DNA of 64,000 bases from Sipunculus nudus (taxonomy: Eukaryota > Annelida > Sipuncula > Golfingiida > Sipunculidae). The stretch spans positions 44,214,714-44,278,713 of the forward strand of contig CM049320.1 of the NCBI GenBank assembly GCA_026874595.1. Reading direction: 5' to 3'. The translations under genes were made by a program, and so were the position numbers. The notes under the pieces are model-generated. The model saw nothing but the letters and a program-made list of their open reading frames with translations, was not told the DNA's origin and ran no database searches. Positions 22,256 to 34,467 of the stretch are shown here, piece by piece (position 1 is the stretch's first letter; each line of letters opens with the position of its first letter).

Positions 22256-24397
22256 TCTATATATTAATAGTGTAAGGCAATTTTTGTGATTTTCCGTATC
22301 TCCTCTGATACCGACGTATGGATTGCCGTGATTTTCGACATACATATGCTCTGGGTTTGTCCGAAGAGATTCCCCCCCCTTTTATTTGCAATATTTGCGT
22401 ATTACCTGCATAATTAATAATTTTAATATTTGCTCCCCCGTGGGCGCCTCTTTTCTTTGTGTCTTTGGGTCCGATAACACAATGGCCATAGGGTGTGTGA
22501 TGGCGGGACAGAGTTTTACTCCGGGGGCCCTATCTGGGGTTTTCTCACATTTCGTGGTGACCGGCCCGAAATAATCCGCATTGGTGATCCCTTCTCAAAA
22601 GGCAACCTCCGCGCAGCTAAAAGGTCTATTGTGCACAAGGGAATCTCGCGTGAGGAGAATGCTCAGAAGGGGGCTTTTTTAAAGAATGAAAATTTTCCAA
22701 ACGGTAGTGAATGCAGGGCAGTGTGTAAAACCCGGACCCCACGGTCCCCAGACCCCAAAAACCAATTTCCTCATTTTCCATTATTTATATCGATAAAAAC
22801 ACCACTATTGCTGATGTAAGAACAGAGCTAAGTCCCTAAATGTTGCAGCTTTGTAAATGACCAATTCACTGAAAGATTTAAATTTACAAAAATATTTTGA
22901 TGAAGACGGACCTCATTTACTTGACTTTGCTGACTGTTCCATTTTGACGAACCCCAGTAACCACCGCTCATATTTTTATTTATGACAAAAAGAGGGGGAA
23001 AATTAGCTCTCATGTCACACACTAAATATAATTATTTGTTATTCTAAATGAAAATGTAATAGTACGGGCACGCTGTGGGAGTGCACTAACAGTCATTGCG
23101 GACCGGAGACTGAGCTCTTCCACATAACAACAGGTTTCGTATTCCATTCATAACAACCATGTAATTTAAAGTTGGCAATAATATAAATACTGAGAGGAAT
23201 TGTTGATTACATGCATTTCAAGCAACTACAGGTTCCAAAATAATGATTTTGTAAATGTTTTTAATTATTATACTTTTTAAAATGCTACACAAATGAAATA
23301 AATAACAAATATAAAATTATGAATAAAAACTGAGACAGAAATTTAAAAATACAGATACAAACACAATAATAAATTACAAGGGTGTTATGGCTAAACGTGA
23401 TGTGAAATTAATGTATGTACTAAAGAAATGGTAAAACAACGAGAAAACGGGGTCCGTGTAATCCGTGAGGTCCGTGTGCCAGGGTCCGTAAGTGTTTTTT
23501 TTTATCAAATTTTCTTGCAAAACAGACTATTTTTTATGTTTTAACCAAACATGATATAAAATATGTCTTTAGATAAGATTATGCTAAAATATCTGGACAC
23601 ATTACCATGAGAGTTTAAGAATTACAAATTTTTCTTGGGGTCTGGGATCCGGAGTGGGATCCGGGTTTAACACACTGCCTGAACACAGTGACTGTCTCAC
23701 TGGAAAACATTGGCTCAGCTTTCAAACAGAAAGGAGTGCGTGATATTTAAAAATATATACAGCCATAAAATGTACCACATAATATAATGCTACCACGAAC
23801 GTTTGCGCAGCGGGATTGCCCGACCATGTTAATGCTCAGTTTTTGTGCGTTATACCCGGAATGCTGACCTGTACTACCATGCAAGATAACAGGTTCCTTT
23901 ACTGGCAGATTCTTGGGCTCGGAGGGCAACTTTAAATGGCGATGTTCAGCATAATATATATTTTCATATAAAAATTATTTTATTTAACATATTTCTTCAT
24001 TTTATTTAACACAACTTCTTCAAAAATTCTCCGGTCATCCTCTCGGCTTCAATTAGAGTTTTATGCATAACACCATGCATATAATTGATCTATATATTAA
24101 TAGCGTAACGCGATTGTGTGAATTTACATGTCTCCTTTGACACTAAGGTTTGCCGTGATTTTTGACATACATATGCTCCATGTTTGTCAGAAGACATTCC
24201 ACCATTCGGACAAGAACGTATTCGTCCAGTCATTCAGACTCCGACACAAGGTTAACTCAGAGACAGAACACTTACACCAAATGTCGGATTCAAAGAGACA
24301 GTAACATTGTACACCCAAGACATGCAACTATGACAGACTATTTGACATCAGAACTAAATCCTCGCCCAAAACCGTGCGTAGCACGGGTAATTGCTAG
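22256..24397 (+). mobile_element. Helitron with TC start and CTAG end, inserted between A and T
   Basis: It starts TCTATATATTAATAGTG after host A (22255). It ends with a CCGTGC-GTA-GCACGG hairpin (24372-24386), seven bases, then CTAG (24394-24397) before host T. These are textbook Helitron termini. The flanks TGTCACTTGACAGAACA and TTGAGCATTATAAGTC join to match the uninterrupted sequence at 30490-30525. A second 5' terminus, TCTATATATTAATAGCG, lies inside at 24089, so 24089-24397 (309 bp) is itself a minimal Helitron-like unit. No Rep or helicase is seen. Confidence 0.85.
22714..23681. mobile_element. hAT-like foldback element inside the Helitron, about 970 bp
   Basis: CAGGGCAGTGTGTAAAACCC starts the left end; the right end read in reverse starts CAGGCAGTGTGTTAAACCC. 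The arms stay similar for about 45 bp into a CCCAGACCCC block. CAGG-type tips suggest hAT, but I could not find a clear 8-bp target duplication, so the class is uncertain. A GGTCCGTGT mini-repeat lies at about 23450-23490. No transposase is seen. Confidence 0.6.
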
Positions 24398-25652
24398 TTG
24401 AGCATTATAAGTCAAAAACTAATGGACAGATTTCTTTCATACTATGCATATCATAGACATGGGTTATAGGATGAATTCTATATAAATTTGGGTCCTGACC
24501 TTTAATATGAGAGTGGCCTTGATATGAATATTTCCACATTGTTTCTCAAGTAGATACAGTTTCTTTAAGAAAATTAAAATGAAAGATGTCAGATGATAAG
24601 TTGTTGGAAAAGTTTGAAAACCATAAACCTTGACCTTCAAAGTCAAAACTTCTGATATATAGGATTTTTAGCTCAGCTGACAGTGAGTCATCTGAGCTAT
24701 AGTGATCACCCTTTGTTTGTCGTCGTCCGGCTGTCTGTCCTTTAACAAGGCACAAATTGAAACCACTGGACCTGGAATCTTCTAACTTTACATCCAGAGA
24801 GGTCCATGAAAAATCTCCTTGGAAACCTGGAATTAGGTCTCTGTTACCCATATTCTTCAAGCTATGGGGCTAAGAAGTACCCCCCAGAATAACTAAAAAT
24901 TTGATTCAAAAGCTCTGGTATCTGAACCACTGGTGCATTGATCGGCATTATTCTTTGCATGCATATGCATCATGGAGTGTTTCATCAGTTTCAGGTGACT
25001 GGTGGCGCCACTTCTATTTTTAGCTCAGCTGACTATAAGTCATCTGAGCTATAGGCGTGCTCCATTGTCCTTCGTCTGTCCGTCCGTCCAACTGTCCGTA
25101 GATGTGGCACGTTTTGAAACCGTAAGACCTAGGAATCCAAAATTTGGCATAATGTTAGATGTCCCAAAGATCTCCTACCAAGCTGAAAACTGGGTCTTTG
25201 CGACTTCCTTCCTTTGAGAAATTAAGGAAAAACCTCAAACTTTTATTAAAAACCTATTTTAACACTTCAGGACTGCCTAATATCAAAACCTCTCATCTGT
25301 TTTTCCTCATATTTAACATAAATAATCTCTATATAGTTCCTATATACATGCCAGAAAATAAATCTGTATTATATAATTTAAAAAAATTATGGGTTCCAAA
25401 CATAATGCATTAAATAACCAGGAAAGAAATTTGATCACTTAACACAAAACTTGTTAAAGCTGAGCACTTTTTTCCAGTAATGTCACTTTTATTAATCAAA
25501 TTTAAATTGTATACCCAAAATCTTTTAGATTAAAAAAAAAATTAGCAAATATAAAAAATTGTACCCTTAAATTTTGCCCAACCTTGACCATGGCACGTTT
25601 TTTTCCTGTAACTGCTGTGGATTTATTTGTATCTCCAGACAAAGTCAGGGGA

Positions 25653-27870
25653 TACTATGTTTTAGGCCATGGGCTAGTGGGGGTCATAGTGCACCCCCCT
25701 TGTGATTTACTTTAATAGGTATTTTCATGTAGCCCTAGGTCTAACAATTCAGAAAATTGATGTTGCCAGCAAAAAAACTGGGATGGAAGATACCTCCCAT
25801 GGACTTTTTAATAACGCCTACTTTTACAGCTGGAGGCAGATAATTAGGGGTATGGAAAATCCAAACAACCCTAACTTTGCAACTCTTGACCAAAATATTT
25901 CAAATGACCACTTAAAATGTTCGCCTTGTCAAGATATACCAGTTCATGCAAATGATATGCAAATTTATTTTGTGAAAAGGTCACTAGAGGTCAAAAGGTC
26001 ACAAACTTTGACCTTTCCCTATAATTTCTCGTATTATCAGGTCTAATTTATCGCCAAGACCATATGAAGTTTTTTTTTATTGAAAATTAATTAAAATGAA
26101 AGTTTACATGTGCTTTTTAATACTAGGAGTCAAAACGTTTGAAAAGAAGTAGTGATTACCCCGCGGTTTGTAAGATATTTCTGCACTTTTACATACTTTT
26201 TGTACGTATTGCCGAATGTGCCGAATAGGAGTAAGGCAAAATCTAACAATGGTACTTTGAAATCTTTCATTGAATCTTTGCAAATGACCACCAAAGATTA
26301 TATTTGTGTGTTTCTATAAAATGAAACATAAATTATGCAAATATTTTCATCGAAGCGTTTGTTGGAGTCAAAAGTAAACAAAGGTTGACCTCACCAACAC
26401 CATAGCTGTTTGTTACACATATTCGTTATGAAGCGTGCCACGAAATTTTAATATTAAAACAAATGTATGTTACTTTCTTTCTTTCAATTAACACATTTCC
26501 AGTTAACATTCATCCTTATTTTTACCAGTTTGTATCTTATTTTATGACAGTAACATATGTTCTTAGATAGTTGTCACTGGTTCATTGATCTCTGTTAACA
26601 GCAAATCCCTAATTTAAATTTGACTAGTAACAGCCAATCTATTATTTGTTGCATAAATACATGTACTCTTATATCACATATATCAATTTCTATTACTAGT
26701 AGAGAATATATTAGTTATTATAATTCATGTAATAATTGATAATTAATTCTCTCAATAAATAGAGGATCTGTTTTTGTGACACAAATCAATTATATTTCTC
26801 CCCTCACTACGAGCCTAACTTTCCCTAATTTGAGGGAAAAAATGGACCCCTTCAAAAGTTTGGTGTTAACTTAAATCCTGCATTTCTAAAGATTTTACCT
26901 TGTATGATGATGATCAAGGTTACCAAGTTATGATCTGATCTGAGATTTTATTTTTTATTCTGATTGATTTAACCTTGAAGATTCAGGTCAAGGTCACCAG
27001 TTATCGAGCTCCTCAAGAAACTCTATTAATAAATAGTGTTTCAAATATGAGGGAAAATATGTGACACTTCAAAAGGTATTGGATTCACAATTTTTTTTTT
27101 TCATCCAGTATAACCTTGATGATGAAGGTCAAGGTCACCAGATTTTTAACTGGTCCGAGATACAGGTAGAGACATTTCAGAAGTTGAATTTCATAAAAAT
27201 ATATCAAGTGATTCAAAAGTTATAGCGTTCAAAATAATTTCTATTCTTGCTGATTTGACCTTGAATATCAAGATCAAGGTCACCAGTTATCAAGCTCCTC
27301 AAGGGAATTAATTAAAACATTGGTGTTTCAAATTTGAGGGGAAAATATGGGCTATTTCTAAAGTTATCCGGTTCACAAATAATTGTTTTAGCCAATTTAC
27401 CATGATGTTGAAGGTCAAGGTCACCAGTTTTCGAACTTGTCTGAGATTTTGGCAGAGACATTTCACAAGTCAAATTCAATGAAAATATATTGGGTGGTTC
27501 AAAAGTAATAATGTTCACAAATACTTTCTATTCTGACTGATTTGACCTTGAAGATCCAGGTCAAGGTCACCAGGTTTCAAGCTCCTTAAGGAACTTGATT
27601 TAAACAATAAGCGTTTCAAATATGAGGAAAAAAATATACAATACTTAAAAATTTATGGGGGATAATGAAAGATAAGGTCACCGGTTTTCGAACTCCTCCA
27701 AGATTTTGGTAGAAACAATTTAAATTTTAAATTTCATGAAAAATTGATGAATCATTCCAATGTTATCACGCTAACAAAATATGACACAGACGATGACGAT
27801 AGTATGATAATTGTGATAATTGATTAAAATTGCAATTTTAGAAATGAAGCGATCTTTATATTTATGGCCC
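25653..27870 (+). repeat. left arm of the giant inverted repeat in D copy 1
   Basis: This arm reads as the reverse complement of 29130-30203, beginning GGCCATGGGCTAGTGGGGGT on the left and ending ACCCCCACTAGCCCATGGCC on the right. It is longer than its partner because it also holds about 1 kb of E-family units (roughly 26770-27780) absent from the right arm. Confidence 0.85.
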
Positions 27871-27959
27871 AGGGAATAAGCTCACAAAAGTGTGACTCCT
27901 TGGACAATTAATCTTATTCTGATAGCAGAACGCTCTTAAGAGGGGGTGTGTTACGGGTT

Positions 27960-28080
27960 TACATAAAAGCCGACCGAACTGTCTCGTTAGTGAAGCTTGC
28001 TTTTCTAGCAAAGCGATTGGAACGCTGGGCATGTGCGCCACCGACATGGGTTCGAATCCCGGATCGGCCCAGAATTTTCC
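27960..28080 (+). repeat. tRNA-derived, SINE-like segment with a B box
   Basis: GGTTCGAATCC at 28049-28059 is a perfect RNA polymerase III B box. Upstream, TAGCAAAGCGATTGG resembles an A box at about the right spacing (about 28005). The flanks do not form a proper acceptor stem, so this is a tRNA-like SINE head or tRNA relic rather than a tRNA gene. It lies near the centre of the palindrome. Confidence 0.5.
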
Positions 28081-29129
28081 CCTGAAAATTTGTCTTCGTA
28101 ACAGTATTCGAGCAACTGCATATTCCATTGAAAAATACAGAAACACTGCCAGTGGGGTTGCCAGTCAGTCAGACTACCACAGACAGTCAGTAGATAGGCA
28201 GAAGGGACAGTCAGATAGACCTACACAAAGCTTCTCAGACAGTCACTGATATCTGATTTGATTTTGACTAGCTCTGGTGGCAAACCATTTCCAATACCTG
28301 GTTATGACTCTAGCTGTTCGTCTGTCATGGTCTTTCTGACTGACCTGCTCTCTAAAGGCCAGCCTGTTTGATATATTTATTATTTATCTGGTGTGTTGTC
28401 TCCTAGACGATTAGTTAGCTAGTTCTCTGGAACGATATATACCTGATAGTCAGATTGATGATTAAAGCTCTGGCTCTTGCATTTATGTATCGTTGAACAA
28501 AGGGGACGCCGTCTTGTGGATTACCAGTCTGGTAGTCAGAATATAACTGACCACCTGTCGACCAGAAACATTGGTATAAAGACAGCTGGACTACCAGAGT
28601 GTTAGCTAATTAATCAAACAGACTGAACACCGCTAGAGCTATAGTCATCAATCTGACTATCAGGCAAATATCCTCCCAGAGATATAGCTGGTCTGACTGT
28701 CCAGAGCTGGTCTGACTGTCGTATCTGACTATCTACTGACTAAGTGTATTAATCTGACTTACTGCCAATCCAAATGGCAGTGTTTCTGTATTTTTATGGA
28801 CTATGCAGTTGTTCGAATACTAAAAACACAAACTGTCTGTCAGTCAGATATTTAGTCAGAGAGATAGACATTAACTCAAACAGAAAGTATGATGTACTGC
28901 AGGAGAGAGAGTCATTTGATCAGAGTCAAAATGAGAAACAGGTGTACCGGTTAGATAGTGAGCCAGCCTGTCAGAGAGTTTTTTCGTTCAAGTTGATAGA
29001 CAATAGACATGACAAGCCAACAAATAGACTTACAGACAGTCATAAGTTAAACCAAATGACTGACAGAGGTCCATATATAAAATAAACTAGACTACCAAAG
29101 TCCGCAAAAATGTACGGAGGCAGGCCATT

Positions 29130-30203
29130 AATGTTTAAGTATAAAAGATCGCTTCATTAATAAAACTGCAATTATCACAATTATTATACTATGACAAACT
29201 CAGTAATAAATCCAGGTGAGATATAATATTAATCATATGTAATTAATGAGAGATTTAATTATCAATTATAATATGAAATATAATAACATATATTGTATAC
29301 TAGTGATAGAAATGGATATATGTGATATAAGCGTATTTACCACCCCCCCCCCCCCCCCCAATAATATTTTGGCTGTTACTAGACAAATTAAGGGTTTTGC
29401 TGTTAGCAGAGATCAATGAACCTGTGACAAATATCTAAGAACATATAACTGTCATGATATATGATACAAACCGGTAAGAATTAGGATAAATGTTAACTGG
29501 AAATGTGTTAATTGAAAGATAGAAAGAAATATACATTTGTTTCAATATTAAAATTTCATGGCACGCTTCATAACGAATATGTGTAACAAACAGCTATGGT
29601 GTTGGTGAGGTCAACCTTTGTTTACTTTTGACTCCAACAAACGCTTCGATGAAAATATTTGCATGATTTTTGTTTCATTTTATAGAAACACACAAATATA
29701 ATCTTTCGTGGTCATTTGCAAAGATTCAATGAAAGATTTCAAAGTACCACTTGTTAGATTTGCCTTACTCCTATTCGGCACATCCAGCAATACGTACAAA
29801 AAGTATCTAAAAGTGCAGAAATATCTTACAAACCGCAGGGTAATCACTACTTCTTTTCAAACTTTTTGTTTGTGACCTTTTGACCTCTAGTGACCTTTTC
29901 ACAAAATAAATTTGCATATCATTTGCATGAACTGGTATATCTTGACAAGGCAAGTGGTCATTTGAAATATTTTGGTCAAGAGTTGCAAAGTTAGGGTTGT
30001 TTGGATTTTGCATACCCCTAATTATCTGCCTCCAGCTGTAAAAGTAGGCGTTATTAAAAAGTCCATGGGAGGTATCTTCCATCCCAGTTTTTTTGCTGGC
30101 AACATCAATTTTCTGAATTGTTAGACCTAGGGCTACATGAAAATACCCATTAAAGTAAATCACAAGGGGGGTGCACTATGACCCCCACTAGCCCATGGCC
30201 TAT
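29130..30203 (-). repeat. right arm of the giant inverted repeat in D copy 1
   Basis: Reverse complement of 25653-27870 apart from the E units. A C homopolymer at 29342-29359 interrupts it. A piece related to the arm (GTTAATTGAAAGAAAGAAAG) is repeated just outside, at 30203-30245, marking a rearranged junction. Confidence 0.85.
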
Positions 30204-31869
30204 GTTAATTGAAAGAAAGAAAGTAACATACATTTGTTTTAATATTGGTTAAGGGATGATGTTTATTTAAATTGGGGTCATGACCTTTCCTATGAGAGTG
30301 GCCTTTACCTTGAATATTGCCATATATGGTGAAAATCACACAAAATCATTAATATCTCAATAAGGGATGCATTGATTGGTCCAAAAATCAACTTGACCAA
30401 AGATCTTGGATAGTGTTGTCATGTATCGGAAACTGATAGCTCCACCTTTTATTCTTTTACTTGTTTTCGTGCCGTTTAATACCCCATCATTGTCACTTAA
30501 CAGTACTGTGAGCATTATAAGTCAAAAACTAATGGACAGATTTCTTTCATATTATGCATATACATAGACATGGGTTAGGGGATGATGTATATTGAAATTG
30601 GGGTCATGACCTTTGAGAGTGACCTTTTCTATGAGTGTCATCTGATATTAATTGTTGCTGAAGATGGGGGGCCTATTTTAAAGGGGGGGGGATTAATTGT
30701 CTGGGGATACTATGGCACCTGCGGTGCCAAGAAATGTCTAGTGTGCAAAGCATGTTTTTGTTAGCATTTTAACTGTTAACACCAAAAATTTGAAACCAGT
30801 TGATCAAAAACTGTAGATTTTATTCAAGTTTTCAAGCACCATGTAACATATTGTTTACATCAAGCTAGTGTTATGCAGGTTGCTAGAGCTCAGCTCCCCA
30901 GCTTCAGCTCTAAGTTCCCTAAATTTGGCATACAGTTAGAAGTCTCCAAAATCCCCTACCATGCCAAGAATTCATGGCAAAGGTCATTAGGACTTAATTC
31001 CTTCGAGATATTAATGAAAAAACTTCATTTTTCCATTAAAACCCCATTGTTACACTTTAAGACTGCCTAATATCAAAACCACTGATCTGACTTTGATCAT
31101 ATATAATATACCTATTTTCTATACATTCGCTATGCACATGCCAGAAATGATGTCAGTATTGTGTAATTGTTTAAGTTATGGGCCCAAACATAATGCACTT
31201 TATAAAAAATTCAAGAAATATATTAACTCCCTTAACAAAAGGATTTGCTGAAGCTAAAGATTTATTGTCAGGGATGTAACATTATTTAATCAAGATTCAA
31301 TTGAATACCCAAAATTAGTTCTGAATTATTCAAATTTTATAAGTTATTAGTATAAATATGAAATTAGTACCTTAAATTTTGCCCAACTTTGACCATGGCA
31401 TGTTTGTTTCTTGTGAGCACTGTTGATATAATTTTCATATCATGCACACATAAGGATTTCAGCTTTTTAGTTTAGGAAGCTGAAAGAAATTGGCCAAACA
31501 TTGTTGCTTTTATTAATGTTTTTATGAGACCATGTCAGACCCAGGCTCTCCCCAGCCCCTCTTCAGTCACCTGTATGTTGACCTTGTTGACCTTTCAGCA
31601 AATTTACACGCTTGAGGCGAGGCATACACTGGGGCAGCCAGGCAGCTTATGGCCAGCCACAGTTGATCCAGGTGTCCAACCCAACTCATCTAGTAGTTGT
31701 TTTGACCAACAACATATCAATAAACAATAGATTAATAAATTTTTATTGGTTTTTAATAACAATTTAAAGAAAAAATTAATAGAAAAGGAATTTGTTAGTT
31801 GGAGTGTTTCATCACTTCCTGCAGACTGGTGTGCCACCTGGACTTCTTTGAATTTTTATGCATTTTTTT

Positions 31870-33053
31870 TATGCCCCCCCCCCCACAAAGTGGCCGGGGC
31901 ATATAGTTTTATCCATGTCCGTCATTCCGTCCTTCTGTCCTTCCGAAATCAAACAGTTGTACGGACTTTTTTTCGCAATGCCTGCAGATATTGGCCTGAT
32001 TTTTGGTGTGTGGGCAGATGTAGACCAGTTACAGATCGAATTCGCGTTTCGTCCTGGTTGAACTACTTTTGACCATTTTACGGCTCCTGAACATAGAAAA
32101 TTTCTTGAAAAATATGAAATTTCATGACAAATACACATGTACGGATTTTTTTTGCAATGCCTGCAGATATTGGCCTGATTTTTGGTGTGTTTGCAGATTT
32201 TGACCAGTTACAGATCGAGTTTGCTTTTCGTCCCAGTTGACCTACTTTTGACTGTTTTACGGCTCCTGAACATAGAAAATTTCATGTAAAATATAAATTT
32301 ACAAGACAAATACACTTGTACAGACTTTTCTTCACAATACCTGCAGATATTGGACTGATTTTTGGTGTGTGGGCAGATAATGACCAGTTACAGATCAAGT
32401 TCACGTTTTGTCCCAGTTGACCTACTTTTGACCATTTGACGGTGCTCTAACATAGAAAATTTCATAAAAAAGTGCACATGTATGGACTTTTTTTTTCACA
32501 GTGCCTGCAGATACGGGCCTGATTTTTGGTGTGTAGGCAGATAATGACCAGTTACAGATCCAGTTCTTGTTTTGTCCCAGTTGACCTACCTTTGACCATT
32601 TGACTGCTCCTGAACATAGAAAGTTTCATGAAAAATAGAAATTTTCATAACAAATGCATATGTACTGACTTTTTCTCCTCAATGGCTGCAGATACCACCC
32701 TGATTTTTTATGTGTGGGCAGATAATGACAGTTACAGATCGAGTTAGCGTTTTAGTCCCGGTTAACCTACTTTTGATTGTTTTACAGCTCCTAAACATAG
32801 AAAATTTCATGAAAGACAGAAATTTTTATGGAAAATGCACATGTATGGACTTTTTTTCACAATGCCTGCATACACTGGCATGATTTTGGTGTGTTGCTTG
32901 ATAATGACCTGTTACAGATCGAGTTTGTATTTTGCCCTTGTTGACCTACTTTTGACCATACGACACCTCCTAAACTTAAAAATTTTTCAAAATTTTACAA
33001 ATGTTTCTAATTTGCCCCAGGCGGGGGCATTCGTGTCTTTCCGACACATCTAG
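31870..33053 (+). mobile_element. C-family Helitron-like element, copy 1, six tandem units
   Basis: It begins TATGCCCC with a C-run and CAAAGTGGCCGGGGCATATAG, which folds back. It ends GTGTC-TTTCC-GACAC (33033-33047), AT, CTAG (33050-33053), the hairpin-plus-CTAG arrangement of Helitrons. The body has six units of about 180 bp, each with GACTTTTTTTCGCAATGCC, CTGATTTTTGGTGTGTGGGC and GACCAGTTACAGATCGAGTT. A TC start is not seen. Confidence 0.8.
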
Positions 33054-34308
33054 TCTTTATTTTTGAGACATTCAAAGAAGTGGTCGTCTGTTAACAGGGC
33101 ACAAATCATAACTATTTGACCTGGAATTTTTTCTTGATATCCTGGGAGGTCCATAAAAATCTCCATGGAAACCTGAAATTAGGTCTCTGTTCCTATGAGC
33201 TATGGGGCTAAGAAGTACCTCCCAGAATAAATTGGCACCACCTAAATTTTTTAAAAATTTTACCACAATTTTTTTCTCTATTTATTAGACCTTCAAAGAT
33301 GTGGTCGTCCATTAACAGGGCTCAGATTGTAACCATTGGTCCTAGAATCTTCAAACTTGACATCCAGTGATATCTGTGAAAAGTCTCTTTGGAAACTTGA
33401 ATTTAGGTCTCTGTTACCCATATTTTCTGAGCTTATAAGCATCCCTCAGAATAATTGAAAATTCAATACCAAAGTAGGGCACAAATCACAAATCTAACTT
33501 GACATCCTAAGAGCTCCTCAAAAGTTCTCCCCAGAAACATGATATGGGGACACAGAGACCTGTATTCTCAGAGTTTTGGGGTATGTTTTAGCACCCCAGA
33601 AACAATGCAAAATACACACAAATTGCCAGATTCCTTATGAAAGGCTGGTTGGATTGTCATCAGATTTGTTGTGCTTATGGGTCCTGATGAAATTAAGCTA
33701 ATATGCATGAACAATGATGCCACTTATCTTAATTAGTTGTCTGTGCAAGGACATATAATCAATATGTCAGTGGGCTGAGCATCATGACCCATGGGTCACT
33801 TGTTGTGTACCCCATAACTTTTTAAGTTTTTTCTTCAAAAGAAGAAATTGAACAGCTTGTTTTCATAAAAACTTCAGACATGTTTGAAGACTTGTGACCT
33901 TGAGAATGCTTTTCAAATGTACAGAAACATAGGAATTTTTTTGCCCCAATTTTGAAGTAATGCCTCTGTTTCAATTAAATTTGACACAAAAATAATTCCA
34001 ACAGTATCCCAATTTTTTTCAAGACTGGTGACCTTGCACTTGGTTTTTAAGGTCAGACAAAGAAACATAGAATTTTTGTGAACCCCATACCTTTTGAATA
34101 TCACAAATTTGATATGCAAATTGTCTCCTCTAAGACACTGGACAAGTTCAAACATTTGTGATCTTGACCCTAGTGGCCTTCTCCTTGTCAAGTGTCAGTA
34201 TATGCTACTGAAGAAGAGGGCCTATTTTAGAGGGGTGGGCAAAGGGGTGGGAGGTTATGGGTTAATTATCTGGGAATACTATGCAGCTATGATGCCATAA
34301 ATTTCTAG

Positions 34309-34467
34309 TTAAGACAGGTGTAGCTATGGTAACAAAACAAAAGACTTTTTCACTCCATTTACCTCAAATTCATTATTAATAGCCGATATGAATTGGTACT
34401 TTTGGAGTTCTCATTATCTTACCACAACAGGGCTATTGGGCCCACCAAGGGGTTTACGTTTCTCTAA
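34309..34467. other. short flank between the D nest and a minisatellite
   Basis: No feature is seen in this stretch. Confidence 0.5.

Larger units (their letters stand above)
25632..30741 (+). mobile_element. D-family Helitron-like element, copy 1, 5110 bp, largely palindromic
   Basis: It begins TCTCCAGACAAAG after host A (25631). It ends with a GGCACC-TGC-GGTGCC hairpin (30714-30728), nine bases, then CTAG (30738-30741) before host T. The host on both sides is HINE type II, uninterrupted at 10851-10870. The interior is a long inverted repeat: 25653 to about 27870 against about 29130-30203, with an inner pair at 28108-28152 and 28772-28817. The two arms encode matching open stretches (25702-26046 plus, 30163-29807 minus) of about 115 residues that resemble no family I know. 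Confidence 0.85.
25017..31800 (+). mobile_element. HINE type II, split by D copy 1
   Basis: Positions 25017-25631 match 10234-10860 closely and 30742-31800 match 10868-11880, so the element was continuous before D copy 1 entered. The 3' end is missing: at 31800 the sequence passes abruptly into type I units, indicating a deletion junction. Confidence 0.75.
24665..33804 (+). mobile_element. HINE type I, outer copy, multiply interrupted
   Basis: The 5' end is TTTTTAGCTCAGCTGACAGTG and the 3' end is GGGCTGAGCATCATGACC plus CATGGGTCACTTGTT, ending at 33804. Its own sequence is 24665-25016, 31801-31869 and 33054-33804, carrying the type I units (GACCTGGAATCTTC, GGTCTCTGTTACCCATAT, ATGGAGTGTTTCATCA). 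Inside it lie HINE type II (25017-31800, itself holding D copy 1) and a C-family Helitron (31870-33053). The D-family flank continues on both sides. Confidence 0.7.
21885..34308 (+). mobile_element. D-family Helitron-like element, copy 2, hosting a nest
   Basis: The 5' tip TCCCCAGACAAAG with GGGTACTATG matches that of D copy 1 at 25632. The 3' part (33805-34308) ends with a GGGCCTATTTTAGAGG block, GGTTAATTATCTGGG and CTAG at 34305-34308, again like D copy 1. Its own sequence is only about 1.1 kb (21885-22255, 24398-24664, 33805-34308). The rest is a Helitron at 22256-24397 and a multiply interrupted HINE at 24665-33804. The reconstruction rests on collinearity with D copy 1, where the first of these sites is empty. 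Confidence 0.65.

Noticed and set aside
22493-22819. 108-codon open frame inside the Helitron
   Set aside because: It overlaps the TIR of the inner foldback element (22714 onward), so part of it is transposon end sequence. No domain is recognised.
28005-28070. Functional tRNA gene
   Set aside because: The B box is good, but the acceptor ends do not pair and no proper anticodon arm can be drawn.
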